A stretch of DNA of 51,765 nucleotides, from the NCBI GenBank assembly GCA_946644025.1, contig CAMPCG010000001.1, positions 1 through 51,765 on the forward strand. Direction: 5' to 3'. This stretch comes from an uncultured Prevotellaceae bacterium (GTDB taxonomy: Bacteria > Bacteroidota > Bacteroidia > Bacteroidales > Bacteroidaceae). The notes below the pieces were generated by a model. The model saw only the letters and a program-made list of their open reading frames with translations. It ran no database searches and was not told the origin of the DNA. Below, in pieces: positions 39,701 to 47,920 of the stretch. A program made the position numbers and the translations under genes. Every line of letters begins with the position of its first letter. The first letter of the stretch is position 1.

Positions 39701-40184
39701 CGGCACCAACTGGGACCAGCAGAACTACTATTCCGGAGAGACCGGAGTGAGCAGTGACCTCAAGGAGATAGCCGCCCAGGGCAGCGTCATACCCGGACTC
39801 GTATTCAACGACGTGGCCGTGGGCGTGTCCCAGATAGGAGGCATCGCCGAGAGCATACCGCAGAGCGTGGAGAGAGACGTGCCCGTGACCCACACCTACA
39901 CCTTCTATCCCGACTACTGCTACAACACCGCCTGGGAACCCGTCATCCAGGACAAGGAGCAGCTCTACGTAGTGGCCATGCTCATCAACCTGACCGACGG
40001 CACCGTGGCCAACGCCGTGAAGGTGAAGGTGACCACGCCCGGCTCGGTGGGCATACACTCGGCCCAGACTGCCACCACTGCCGCCTCGACAGAGACGGAC
40101 GTTTACAACCTGCAGGGCCAGCGCCTGACGAAGGCCCAGAAGGGTGTGAACATCATTGGCGGACGCAAGGTTGTGCGCCGGTAG
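36783..40184 (+). CDS. Large exported Omp28-like protein with thioredoxin CGWC motif and sorting-type tail
   Basis: A 1133-residue protein with a signal peptide (about 1-20). Several beta-rich regions include repeated GTISGDKVVFPNMQYL-like units (about 285-305 and earlier). A thioredoxin-like Omp28 domain follows, starting at KKRTLLEEYTGTWCGWCPRG (CGWC near 838-841). The tail VYNLQGQRLTKAQKGVNIIGG with basic end KVVRR is the Bacteroidales C-terminal sorting-type sequence. The early region (residues 25-80) is Arg/Ser-rich. CGWC suggests disulphide exchange or binding at the surface; substrate unknown. The gene is followed by a strong terminator. Confidence 0.8.
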   Translation: MRKITLLTFAALFMATAGLAKDGPKRLTGLKTAQESTTQHQTPKTAFGELLQRQGTGTQTLRQRSASSLTMPWHKLAPRRAGIVTTQPAGQYSTLSRSGEAYGASLFGVMYATVSGKVCEVVLGDKNTVYMKNIISQFNTNSWIQGTLSGTTITFDFPQAIYEESGTTYYAMMMTFDEAGQTYVKDAASQKLTFNYNARTGSLTSTADLSDGSRVVGLADVSGGWTGFADWNISLTAVTEKPAEAPAGMTTTDYAITAPGVVGSIAQVGFSGDEVWVQGLYSNMPDAWVHGTISGDKVVFPNMQYLGADLVNGYFQYLVSATAEEVYDEYYDEYYTEYSFSDDDITFDYDPTARTLTNSSCFLINAGTDDVSYAAAFDKASLKPFTEVAATPKAPSWNNIMEYGFQYFYVQQYGWGIFDFNVYPEDADGDFILPEKLSYQLYTRVNGEEKPYVFSAFDHVNLETATMTEVPFGFSDGWDFYPEGVRQEIYFFTAGAEAYGVQAIYRGGGEERRSEIVWFNTPSLFTDVQPEAATPDYPEVSADNVGSSITVSPYTGNENRATFGFWTPQTYDVAIHLQDANLTGTHIDQITFPVKRVNGTSGYKVWLSSQLRVENNVNVPDLVSIDVAPTKTGNMTVTLPKPYIIPAEGVYVGYSVTVDKEIDADGGPVTTIDEVKPSGMYIHMSRNLLKWADLSQDAGMSAVIDVTVSGSAVADNSVTPVDGANVYVKVGEGFTVTQQFVNQGAAGIKSMDVEYTLNGKTETKHITCNVKGQQGLTAYDTFTLPAISEAGNYDFSLRVLKVNDQDNAYASTEAKTTVVVLNSVPKKRTLLEEYTGTWCGWCPRGFVALELLKENYADDYVTISYHNDDPMEILASSDYPSPVGGFPDSWMDRGMELDPYGGEPYDDSHFSTLDLLQWRNAMFGNAELDVTAELTEAEDEILVTTNVTFPYSDDKANFALEYVLVEDGMTGPAGTNWDQQNYYSGETGVSSDLKEIAAQGSVIPGLVFNDVAVGVSQIGGIAESIPQSVERDVPVTHTYTFYPDYCYNTAWEPVIQDKEQLYVVAMLINLTDGTVANAVKVKVTTPGSVGIHSAQTATTAASTETDVYNLQGQRLTKAQKGVNIIGGRKVVRR

Positions 40185-40232
40185 GGAATCTTCTGCCAAT
40201 CACTTTCACAACTGCTTTGTCAGGAGCACGAA

Positions 40233-40275
40233 CAAAAAAGACCAAGGGAAGCAGCTGCTTCCCTTGGCTTTTTTG
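40233..40275 (+). terminator. Terminator of the Omp28-like gene
   Basis: A 26-bp perfect palindrome (half CCAAGGGAAGCAG, 40242-40267) is preceded by AAAAAA and followed by TTTTTT. It is a good two-way intrinsic terminator. Confidence 0.92.
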
Positions 40276-40385
40276 TTTGTGTTGTAGGTGTATATGTCCT
40301 GACTTTGTCGATTTTAACATTTCCCGTCCACCTCGTTTTCAGAACCTCCGATAAACAGGGCGTTTCAGAGAATTCTTCATGGTGA

Positions 40386-40417
40386 TTTGGGTGACTCAGA
40401 AATTTTCCCTACCTTTG
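40386..40417 (+). promoter_or_regulatory. Promoter inside the IS relic
   Basis: -33 TTTG (40386-40389), 20-nt spacer, -7 TACCTTTG (40410-40417), exact match, 4 nt before the transposase ATG. It may still drive transcription to the right. Confidence 0.8.
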
Positions 40418-40421
40418 CGGC

Positions 40422-40872
40422 ATGTTCCCACGAAAGAAGAAAAACAAGACTGGCACTATCAGTGTCGTAGTCATAGACAAGAGTAACGGTTACAAGGAAG
40501 TGAAGAACCTTGGCGTCGTAAAGACTGTCGAGGAGGCCGATTTGCTAATGACTAAAGCCAGGCAATGGATACGGGCAGCTCATGGGCAGCGTGAGATTGA
40601 CTTCGCCGGCAGCTCTGTCATGCAGTCAGAGCGGTTGGAGGTTGAGCGGGTCATGAGCAACATTTCGTCCGTCGTCCTCAACGGGCCTCGGCGCACGCAT
40701 CAAGAAGGAGCCGTCCATCGTCACAGACTGGATACTCTCGCAGGAGAAGACCACTGGCGTTTACCATGAATACAAGCGTGACAACGGAGAGAGGCAGGTG
40801 CTTGGATATTCTGAGCAGCGGGCAAAGAAAGAAGCACACAACCGCGTGCGTACGCGCACGCGAATTGGGTGA
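40422..40872 (+). pseudogene. Transposase remnant (IS4/IS1634-like)
   Basis: The N-terminal fragment (MFPRKKKNKTGTISVVVIDK, reading to VVLNGP) is followed after about base 40690 by a second fragment in the +1 frame (ARIKKEPSIVTDWILSQEKT, then GYSEQRAKKEAHNR, stop at 40872). The two pieces belong to different parts of this transposase type, so the middle, including the DDE residues, has been deleted and the frame lost. A 115-residue product could still be made from the first frame, but it would have no transposase function. Confidence 0.8.
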
Positions 40873-40925
40873 CGCAACGACAAAGTCAGGAGAAAAACTG
40901 CTCCCCATGGCTTTTTGCGGCTGTT

Positions 40926-40961
40926 TTTGTGGGAGTATCTGAAAATAAAGTTGTAACTTTG
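40926..40961 (+). promoter_or_regulatory. Promoter of the TPR/HTH regulator gene
   Basis: -7 TAACTTTG (40954-40961), exact match. The nearest -33 TTTG (40926-40929) has a longer than usual spacer (24 nt). The -33 box lies 34 bp outside the right end of the IS relic. Confidence 0.6.
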
Positions 40962-40985
40962 CGCCAACTTTCCACAATCCACGTT

Positions 40986-41027
40986 ATGCACTATAAACTA
41001 TGCACTATAAGCTATGCACTATTTATG
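40986..41027 (+). repeat. 14-bp tandem repeat at the start codon of the TPR/HTH regulator
   Basis: ATGCACTATAAACT, ATGCACTATAAGCT and a partial ATGCACTATTTATG are in a row. Every unit begins with ATG, but 14 is not a multiple of 3, so gain or loss of a unit changes which ATG is in frame. Confidence 0.85.
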
Positions 41028-42797
41028 CTGCTCCTCGCCGCCTGTAGCGGCGGACAGCGGCAACATATAGAGGCCGAGCTGCTCCGCGCCCGCAAGATGA
41101 ACAAGGAGTATGTCAATTTTACCACCGACTCCGTGATGCTGGAGGTAGCCTCGTGGTACGACCGCCACGGCACGCCCAACGAGCGCATGGAGGCACACTA
41201 CCTCCTGGGCTGCACCTACCGCGACATGGGCGAGGCGCCCCGAGCCATAGACTGCTACCTCGATGCCATAGCCTGTGCCGACACCACCGCAGCCGACTGC
41301 GACCTTTGGATGATGGCCAGCGTATATGGTCAGATGGCCACGCTTTATCATCAGCAACGACTCCTTATTTACGAAACAAAGGTTAGACGTAAGGCTGAAC
41401 GTTGCAACATTTTAGCAAAAGACACACTTAATGCTCTCTTTGAACAGAAAATGATAGCAGGAGCCTATATCCTACAGAACAAGAGGGATAGTGCAATAAT
41501 AATTCTCAATAATGTCATAAACTTTTATCGAGAAAGAGGCTACGAACAAGAAGCCTTACAGACATCAACCATGATGATGCATTTGCTGGTTGACTCTCTT
41601 GAACGTCAGACAGAGTTGAAACAACTGATAGACCTATATGATTCCAGATGCGAACTCTTCAACGAAAGCCACGAACTACCACCTTCTTCCCGTCTTTTCT
41701 ATTATTATAAAGGTAAGTATTACGAGAATGTAGGACAATTAGACTCTGCGGAATTATATTATCGGAATATCTATAGCCCGGAAATGTATGCTGCCGACAG
41801 AATTCCGTTATACAGAGGGCTGTTTAGTGTCTTTGCGAAAAAGAAGAATGTAGATTCCATAGCAAAATATGCCCAGTTGTATTGTAATGTCAACGATTCG
41901 TTAATTACTTTGAAAGACCAGACCGTAACAGCCCAGATGGCTGCCAGCTATAACTACAATCGCTATCAGAAGGAGGCTCAAGAGAACGAGCGGAGAGCAC
42001 ATCGTACAGAGATACAGTTGATAACTCTCGGCATAATCTTGTGCATTATTTTAGCCGGCGGCATCTGCGCTGGGCGTCTTTATAAAAGCAGACAGCAGAA
42101 GAAGAGAAAAGCCTTGGAGGATGAACATAGGAGAAAAGAAGAACAGCTTCGGGCAGCTTACAAGCAGGAGTTGGCCCGGCAGGAAAGCCTGTTCCAACAA
42201 AAAGAGGGGGAGAGAAAACGCATGGAAGACATATACCACAAGGTGACAGAAACCATTCGCATGGAACTGGACAATGCAAAAAGCGAAAACCAGAACATGC
42301 GCGAAAACTATGCAAAGGCAAGGCAAACTATCGAAGAAATAAACACACACTACGAAAAAGACAAGACTGCGCTAAACGAAGAGATTCAAGTATTAAAGAA
42401 CAACATAGCAGAACTGAAGAGACGCGCGGTCTTTACCGACAATAAAGAGATGGCCAAGCTTCTCCACGCTACAGATATCATTAAAAGCATTAAATTAAGG
42501 GCAGACTCACCCACACATCCTATGACAGAAAAAGAATCTGAGGTTCTACGTGAAGTTTTTGCACAATTCTTTCCCTTGATTATCCAAGACATCAAACAGA
42601 GCAAGGGCTTGAGCAAGACCGATGAGACAGTGACATTGCTTACCGCACTTGGACTGAAACCCGGCCAGATACAGTGTCTTATTGACAAAACACCCTCGCA
42701 GATTACCAACGCCAAAGCAAAATCAAACAGAGTCCTTTTTGCCGACAGTTCTGCCTCTAGCCTTTACAACAACTTAGTCCTTCACTATGGTATTTGA
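40986..42797 (+). CDS. Membrane-anchored TPR regulator with C-terminal HTH-like domain
   Basis: A 603-residue protein. The signal/lipobox is LLLAAC (Cys20). Residues about 25-335 are helical repeats of TPR type. A membrane segment (about 345-366, LGIILCIILAGGICAG) is followed by a long coiled coil (about 370-510) and a C-terminal domain. The latter's LSKTDETVTLLTALGLKPGQIQCLI matches the position of the LuxR-like HTH in the Bacteroidetes TPR-membrane-HTH regulators. It probably controls nearby genes in response to an envelope signal; the target is unknown. The first ~350 bp are G+C-rich and the rest A/T-rich, so the gene is a composition mosaic. A terminator follows. Confidence 0.75.
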   Translation: MHYKLCTISYALFMLLLAACSGGQRQHIEAELLRARKMNKEYVNFTTDSVMLEVASWYDRHGTPNERMEAHYLLGCTYRDMGEAPRAIDCYLDAIACADTTAADCDLWMMASVYGQMATLYHQQRLLIYETKVRRKAERCNILAKDTLNALFEQKMIAGAYILQNKRDSAIIILNNVINFYRERGYEQEALQTSTMMMHLLVDSLERQTELKQLIDLYDSRCELFNESHELPPSSRLFYYYKGKYYENVGQLDSAELYYRNIYSPEMYAADRIPLYRGLFSVFAKKKNVDSIAKYAQLYCNVNDSLITLKDQTVTAQMAASYNYNRYQKEAQENERRAHRTEIQLITLGIILCIILAGGICAGRLYKSRQQKKRKALEDEHRRKEEQLRAAYKQELARQESLFQQKEGERKRMEDIYHKVTETIRMELDNAKSENQNMRENYAKARQTIEEINTHYEKDKTALNEEIQVLKNNIAELKRRAVFTDNKEMAKLLHATDIIKSIKLRADSPTHPMTEKESEVLREVFAQFFPLIIQDIKQSKGLSKTDETVTLLTALGLKPGQIQCLIDKTPSQITNAKAKSNRVLFADSSASSLYNNLVLHYGI

Positions 42798-42874
42798 CAC
42801 AGCTTTTGTTCATTTTGCGCATAAAATGTAAAATTATGTAATATTCATTTACCTTTCGAAGTCCCTTTACGCAT

Positions 42875-42906
42875 AAGGCCCTTAACATTTGTTAAGGGCC
42901 TTTTCG
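42875..42906 (+). terminator. Terminator after the TPR/HTH regulator
   Basis: A 12-bp perfect stem (AAGGCCCTTAAC with GTTAAGGGCCTT), loop ATTT, followed by TTC. It is likely bidirectional. Confidence 0.85.
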
Positions 42907-42938
42907 TGTAAAACCGTGTAAAGATATTCGCCCAAAAG

Positions 42939-42970
42939 TTTGTCCATTGTTTTCAAAGGTTCTAATTTTG
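42939..42970 (+). promoter_or_regulatory. Promoter of the DUF3244 gene
   Basis: -33 TTTG (42939-42942), 20-nt spacer, -7 TAATTTTG (42963-42970), exact match. The leader is about 35 nt and A-rich. Confidence 0.82.
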
Positions 42971-43010
42971 CAGTGACAACATAATATTAACGTAATAAAT
43001 CAATAAAAAA

Positions 43011-43373
43011 ATGAAGAAAAAAATCTTTATTCTTATGATGGCTTTTTCCCCATTTTCAAATCTGCGTATTGATGCAGCTCCTGTACCTGTATCTTTACAG
43101 GCTACTGATATAGACCCAACAACAAATCAAGGCGAATCCCATAGAGGGCCGGTCTACATACCAGAATTGAGCATCGAGGACTACACGCTGACCTTCTCCA
43201 CTCCCTGCTATGGATGGACACTGACACTGGTCGACGAAAACGACAATGTGGCCTACACCACTATTATAATGTCGGACACGCTGGCACTTCCTTCCACCCT
43301 CAGCGGAGACTATCAGCTCCGTCTCATTCCCAACGACGGCAACATCTACTTCTACGGTTACGTCTTGTTCTAA
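43011..43373 (+). CDS. DUF3244-type small secreted protein
   Basis: A 120-residue protein with a signal peptide (KKKIFILMMAFSPFSNLRIDA). An Ig-like mature part follows, with LTFSTPCYGWTLTLVDENDNVAYTT and LSGDYQLRLIPNDGNIYFYGYV, the DUF3244 pattern. Function is not known; the family is frequent in Bacteroides and Prevotella, often near two-component or TPR regulators. It is a single-gene unit with its own promoter and a hairpin terminator. Confidence 0.75.
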   Translation: MKKKIFILMMAFSPFSNLRIDAAPVPVSLQATDIDPTTNQGESHRGPVYIPELSIEDYTLTFSTPCYGWTLTLVDENDNVAYTTIIMSDTLALPSTLSGDYQLRLIPNDGNIYFYGYVLF

Positions 43374-43385
43374 ACTCTCTCCCTG

Positions 43386-43415
43386 GTCATGGCGGCATCG
43401 CGGTGTCGCCATGAC
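43386..43415 (+). terminator. Hairpin after the DUF3244 gene
   Basis: GTCATGGCG pairs with CGCCATGAC (9 bp, perfect) across a 12-nt loop. The T-tract is weak. Confidence 0.65.
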
Positions 43416-43511
43416 TTTACTCTCTCGTTGAAGAAGAAGAATACGTAGGAGCGACCCCGTGCATGCGCTACATCTTATAATTTTATAAGAAGTAAAAAGC
43501 ATCATTTTTTC

Positions 43512-43543
43512 TTTGGATATATCAAAACTAAATTATACCTTTA
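43512..43543 (+). promoter_or_regulatory. Promoter of the Rhs/toxin operon
   Basis: -33 TTTG (43512-43515), 20-nt spacer, -7 TACCTTTA (43536-43543; last base differs from TAnnTTTG), 17 nt before the first gene of the locus. Confidence 0.7.
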
Positions 43544-43560
43544 CAAATAAATTCCTCTAA

Positions 43561-44625
43561 ATGAAAAGATTACATTTCTTGATTGTTTTCGCATTGCAAA
43601 TTGGAATTGTTTCAGCCTATGGTCAGATTGATTTCACTAATATGGATTTGGCATCATCCGACAGCTTGCAAAAAAACAGGATTAGCCACTTTTCCCCAGG
43701 TATAGGCGGAAAAAGCAAAGTATGGAATTTCTCAAGAAAGCTGAATTCCAAGGAGGCGGCACAAGTATTATTTAAGAAGGATAGTACTGGAGTGGTGTCC
43801 GTCATTGAATGCGGAAAAATCAGTTATTACCGTAACACCCTCGATACGCTCATTCTCATTGGAAGTGAGACTCCTTTGGAAAAACGAGAGTATGCCTTAA
43901 GAATGTTCTCAAAGACATTCCCCCTTGAATATGGCGACTCTCTCACCATGCCTTTCAGGTGCGAGGGAACATATTGCGGTGAATACCCTTTCCGTGAAGT
44001 AGGTACAACGACGGTTAAGGTGGATGCCGAAGGCTCAATTGTCCTTGCTGAGAATGATACGTTAAGAAATGTGCGAAGAGTGCATACCATTAATTCCTAT
44101 TCCATCTGCATGGATCGTAACTACGAAGCCCTTGACTCAGCACGACTCACACAGGTTATCGACGAGCGTTATGAATGGTATCTGCCTGGTTCTCAATATC
44201 CGATTATCGAGAATGTGTCAAGTACCACCTATTTCAACATGGACATAATAGGTACTACCAAGTATGCTTATTGCAATCTCCCGGATGTTTTTGTGCCCTA
44301 TTACATAAAAAACGATGATGAGAGTGAAGCGTATAATGAGCAAGAGGACTTTTCCGAGGAAGAGCAACAAAGCCCAGACATTATCCATTATCAAGTTGGG
44401 ACTCAGGGAAAGGAAATCAATATAACATACAATCTTGATGAATATGCAACCATCACGGTTATAGTTGCTAATCACATGGGAATGTTATGCATGAGCAGAC
44501 AATGGACGCAGGATGCCGGGCATGGTTATTCTGCACAGATAGGCTGTTACGGCTTAAAGCCGGGGATGTATATCCTTTATATAAATGTTAATGGAAAAGT
44601 ATATAGCGAGAAAGTAACTTTATGA
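43561..44625 (+). CDS. Secreted protein with T9SS-type C-terminal sorting tail
   Basis: A 354-residue protein with a signal peptide (MKRLHFLIVFALQIGIVSAYG). The middle is unrecognised. The last ~90 residues, ending GYSAQIGCYGLKPGMYILYINVNGKVYSEKVTL in sense, form a Por-secretion / type A sorting-like domain: glycine turn, short beta strands, basic end. Its stop overlaps the start of the YD-repeat gene (ATGA), so the two are translated together. It may help to export or anchor the Rhs proteins; that is inference. It is A/T-rich, as is the following gene. Confidence 0.7.
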   Translation: MKRLHFLIVFALQIGIVSAYGQIDFTNMDLASSDSLQKNRISHFSPGIGGKSKVWNFSRKLNSKEAAQVLFKKDSTGVVSVIECGKISYYRNTLDTLILIGSETPLEKREYALRMFSKTFPLEYGDSLTMPFRCEGTYCGEYPFREVGTTTVKVDAEGSIVLAENDTLRNVRRVHTINSYSICMDRNYEALDSARLTQVIDERYEWYLPGSQYPIIENVSSTTYFNMDIIGTTKYAYCNLPDVFVPYYIKNDDESEAYNEQEDFSEEEQQSPDIIHYQVGTQGKEINITYNLDEYATITVIVANHMGMLCMSRQWTQDAGHGYSAQIGCYGLKPGMYILYINVNGKVYSEKVTL

Positions 44626-47600
44626 ATTATACAGTGAATACAATAAGGACAATAATTATGCTTATTGTCGCTATGGTACCAGGTTTGCATATCGTGGCTC
44701 AGGCTGTTAATTATGGAATAAAGCCGGATATTCCGCCAAGCCCACAGGCTATAGCCTTTAATCGTCTTGGTGACTATCAGTTAAACAATAACTACGGTAT
44801 GCCAGACATAAGCATCCCGCTCTTTGAGATAGACTTCCACGGATACAAGATACCACTGACGCTGCATTACGAGGCTTCTCCCCTTAAACCGGGCTACAAC
44901 TATGATGTCACAGGGCAGGGATGGACCTTGTCCGGCAATTCCTGTGTTTCAAGAACGATAAAGGACAGAGCTGATGAGGACGGCACTATGTTTAACAATC
45001 CCTTTACCTTGGACTCTTTCAATGAGCCATCGGGAACACCAAAAAGGTATATTGATTATGGAGACAGGCTTGACAAACTGAATTATCAGTATGACAGCTA
45101 TAACATTGTGCTGCCATCAGGCAGAACCATCCCGTTTTTCATGTACAAGTCGGGTTATGACATGCAATATGAGCTAATGCCCTCAGACTGTCATGTTAAG
45201 ATTAACTGTTATTACAGCCAAAACTCCATAGACTCCCTCACGGTAATTGATGAAAATGGAGTTACATATGCTTTTACTGTAGCAGACCTTGCTTCCGTTG
45301 GTTTCGATAACGACCCTAATGCAGATAGAAATGTGACATGGATGTTGACAAGGATCGACATTCCAGCTAAAGGAACAATAAACTATGAATATACAGATGT
45401 GCGAAACATTCAAACCAACATTATCGAGGAACCAGTGCTTAGGGTAAGTCGTTTGTCGTCTCAAATGCTAGAAGACGCAACTCTGCAACGTTTCAGTGTA
45501 TCCAGTCCCCCTCAACCTGAGTGTCCTAGGTATAGGATGAGGTTTTTGAGTCGTATCAGTTATGGCCCTACGAGAATAGATTTCAATTATCAGCCCGATA
45601 AAAAGCACATGAAGGAGATAGTCGTTTCCGACTGTGGTGATACCATAAGGAAATTCTCACTTGCCATAAGCGCTTCTTCATCATTTGCTTCGTCACTAAC
45701 GTCACTCGTAATTACTGGACAGAACAATGAAGACCAACTTGTGTATAGATTTTTGTACACGAATAGTAATCCGGGGAACCGAACAGACTACTGGGGTAAT
45801 AGATGTAACTCAAATTCACCGAAAGACCTGGGCAACTTCAATATGTATTTCAACATAGAAGAAGACGGAAATATGCGTTTAAATAGAAATAGCTTGAATG
45901 AACAACTTTCCCAAAACAATCTTGTACAACTTATTGATAATGAGGATGATGATCCGTATTATTACTATAAGATTAAGTTACAATCTACTACAGATGGTGA
46001 TTCACGCCAACCGACACCTCCAGAATCACATGGAGTTTTAAACCGGATAATTTATCCAAATGGTGGATATACAGTATTCAATTGGGAGAATCATCGTTTC
46101 CTTACCGCAACGGCAGCAAATGGTGACTTCATCTTTGACAGACGCAGCCAGCGTATTATCGAAGGAGGTGGTTTCAGGATTAAATCAATTGTCAATTATA
46201 CAGTGGATGATTCTATTGCCAGTGAGGAACACTACAGGTATGGATTTACATACGGAGATATCATTCAGCGAAACTTTCCGCTTCCTTTACCCGATACTTA
46301 TAACATCAATGACCACATTGGTTGTGGGGAGGCCGTAGTAGATCCAAATCTGCTGACTTTCATGACCTTTAGCTATTTCGATTGGAGTACGAATGCCGCT
46401 CCTCCTGATAAAATCCTTGAATTCCAGAAAATGGCCATAGGTAAGGAAAGCACATTTAGGACGTTTTATAACATTCAGGGTAGGGCCACGTGGTGGGATG
46501 CCTTTTTTTCAGCCAACACTTTCCGAGCACTTCTTGGCGGCAGACAACCAGTGGTGTATCCAGAGATTACAGTTTATCATGGAAACCCTGATGTACAAAA
46601 CAAATGCATTGGTAAGACGGTATATAAATATGATATTTACAGTTATACACACGCACCTTCCACTTACTATATGTCATCTTTCGAACAGACCTCTCTACCA
46701 GATACAGCATATTTTGAGCGTATATATTATTACTTTGATGCTCCTGGGCTAGTGAGCGATAACTATCAGGCAGCAAAGAGACACCAACTGAAACTCAAAT
46801 CTGATTACTCTTATGACACTCACAATGAATCATGGAATCTCGTTTCCGAAGAAAAGTATGCATATAATGAGGAGACTCTGTCAAAGAGCGGAAGCATTTA
46901 TAACAGCCATTTTTCCAGAGAGTGCCGCACCAATTACATAGGCATATTAGATAACGGAGAATGGCAACCGGATAAAGATCTTGGTGAACTCTACATATAT
47001 GTAACGGAGTGGTTTGGTCGTTCTACGATGAGTAACAAAAGCACCACAACCTTACGTCAAGGTGGTACAAAGACCATAGACAACACACAGACCGAAACGT
47101 ATTCATATCTATATCCCGGAGTGCTAAAATCCAGGGAGTATTCCGATTTGTTTTATAGAGTGAGATATGATTATCTTGGTGGGAGTTGTGACAAGAAGGA
47201 TGAGTATTTCTTTGTCGGGGAGGCGGACGACAGTTCCAATCCTGCTATTGCCGAAATGAAGGCAAGGAACATGCTGACATCTTTGATTTCAGCTGAGACA
47301 ACCAATTTCTTATTCCAAACATCAAGGATTTCCGGAAGCAGGACGGACTATAATTTCTTTGGCAATAAAATCCTTCCTTCCAAGCTATATGAGAGCAATG
47401 GAGATGTGTATGAGGAGAGCATGGAAATCTTATCATACGATGCATGGGGGAACCCTACTGAAATAGAAGATTTAAAGACGGGGATACACAGTGTCTTTAT
47501 TTGGGGGTCATACGGTAGGTATCTTACCGCCGTGATTAATAATGCTACATGGTCACAGATACAAGATACCGTTTCAGGAAATTCGGTGACACGCTATGCC

Positions 47601-47813
47601 ACGTTTAGAAACCTGTTGCCCAATGCACAGGTTCAGACGTGGGACTACAAACCCTTAATCGGTGTTTCTTCCCATACGGATGTCAATGGGGAGACCTATC
47701 TTTATGAGTACGACGGGCTTGGAAGACTGAAGACAGAAAAAAGAATTGTTAATGGAACGGCAGAGCCGGAAATCCTGCATGAATATGAATACAACTATTT
47801 TAATCAGTATTAA
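44622..47813 (+). CDS. SpvB/YD-repeat-type protein, front half of a split Rhs shell
   Basis: A 1063-residue protein with an N-terminal signal/anchor segment (about 9-27). The N-terminal domain (PDISIPLFEIDFHGYKIPLTLHYEAS, then GQGWTLSGNSCVSRTIKD) is SpvB/TcdB-like. The middle is a long beta-rich region, and the C-terminus has YD-type repeats (ETYLYEYDGLGRLKTEKR, then ILHEYEYNYFNQY). It has no Rhs core or toxin tip of its own. It looks like the TcB-like half of a cocoon whose second half is the next gene. Cargo and partner are inferred from order and domain types. It overlaps the gene before it and is 5 bp from an in-frame possible start of the next. Confidence 0.75.
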   Translation: MNYTVNTIRTIIMLIVAMVPGLHIVAQAVNYGIKPDIPPSPQAIAFNRLGDYQLNNNYGMPDISIPLFEIDFHGYKIPLTLHYEASPLKPGYNYDVTGQGWTLSGNSCVSRTIKDRADEDGTMFNNPFTLDSFNEPSGTPKRYIDYGDRLDKLNYQYDSYNIVLPSGRTIPFFMYKSGYDMQYELMPSDCHVKINCYYSQNSIDSLTVIDENGVTYAFTVADLASVGFDNDPNADRNVTWMLTRIDIPAKGTINYEYTDVRNIQTNIIEEPVLRVSRLSSQMLEDATLQRFSVSSPPQPECPRYRMRFLSRISYGPTRIDFNYQPDKKHMKEIVVSDCGDTIRKFSLAISASSSFASSLTSLVITGQNNEDQLVYRFLYTNSNPGNRTDYWGNRCNSNSPKDLGNFNMYFNIEEDGNMRLNRNSLNEQLSQNNLVQLIDNEDDDPYYYYKIKLQSTTDGDSRQPTPPESHGVLNRIIYPNGGYTVFNWENHRFLTATAANGDFIFDRRSQRIIEGGGFRIKSIVNYTVDDSIASEEHYRYGFTYGDIIQRNFPLPLPDTYNINDHIGCGEAVVDPNLLTFMTFSYFDWSTNAAPPDKILEFQKMAIGKESTFRTFYNIQGRATWWDAFFSANTFRALLGGRQPVVYPEITVYHGNPDVQNKCIGKTVYKYDIYSYTHAPSTYYMSSFEQTSLPDTAYFERIYYYFDAPGLVSDNYQAAKRHQLKLKSDYSYDTHNESWNLVSEEKYAYNEETLSKSGSIYNSHFSRECRTNYIGILDNGEWQPDKDLGELYIYVTEWFGRSTMSNKSTTTLRQGGTKTIDNTQTETYSYLYPGVLKSREYSDLFYRVRYDYLGGSCDKKDEYFFVGEADDSSNPAIAEMKARNMLTSLISAETTNFLFQTSRISGSRTDYNFFGNKILPSKLYESNGDVYEESMEILSYDAWGNPTEIEDLKTGIHSVFIWGSYGRYLTAVINNATWSQIQDTVSGNSVTRYATFRNLLPNAQVQTWDYKPLIGVSSHTDVNGETYLYEYDGLGRLKTEKRIVNGTAEPEILHEYEYNYFNQY

Positions 47814-47880
47814 GCAACATGAATTCACTTTTCTTTTTCAAAAATTATATAAAAAAAGGAATAATATCAGACGATTTTTA

Positions 47881-47888
47881 TACCTTTG
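47881..47888 (+). promoter_or_regulatory. -7 element ahead of the Rhs gene
   Basis: TACCTTTG, exact match, 32 nt before the chosen ATG. There is no -33 TTTG at the right distance. It suggests the Rhs gene can be transcribed apart from the upstream pair. Confidence 0.55.
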
Positions 47889-47920
47889 CGCTGTCTAACT
47901 CCAACAACATTGGTATCTCT

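Larger units (their letters stand above)
40297..40891 (+). mobile_element. Internally deleted IS element with 14-bp terminal inverted repeats
   Basis: TCCTGACTTTGTCG (40297-40310) and its exact reverse complement (40878-40891) bound a 595-bp unit. The unit contains a perfect promoter and two fragments of an IS4/IS1634-like transposase. The central catalytic part is missing, so it cannot move by itself. No clear target duplication was seen. Confidence 0.8.

Noticed and set aside
40422..40769. 115-residue protein as a real gene
   Set aside because: It is the N-terminal piece of a transposase read out of frame after about base 40690, inside an IS relic with matching ends.
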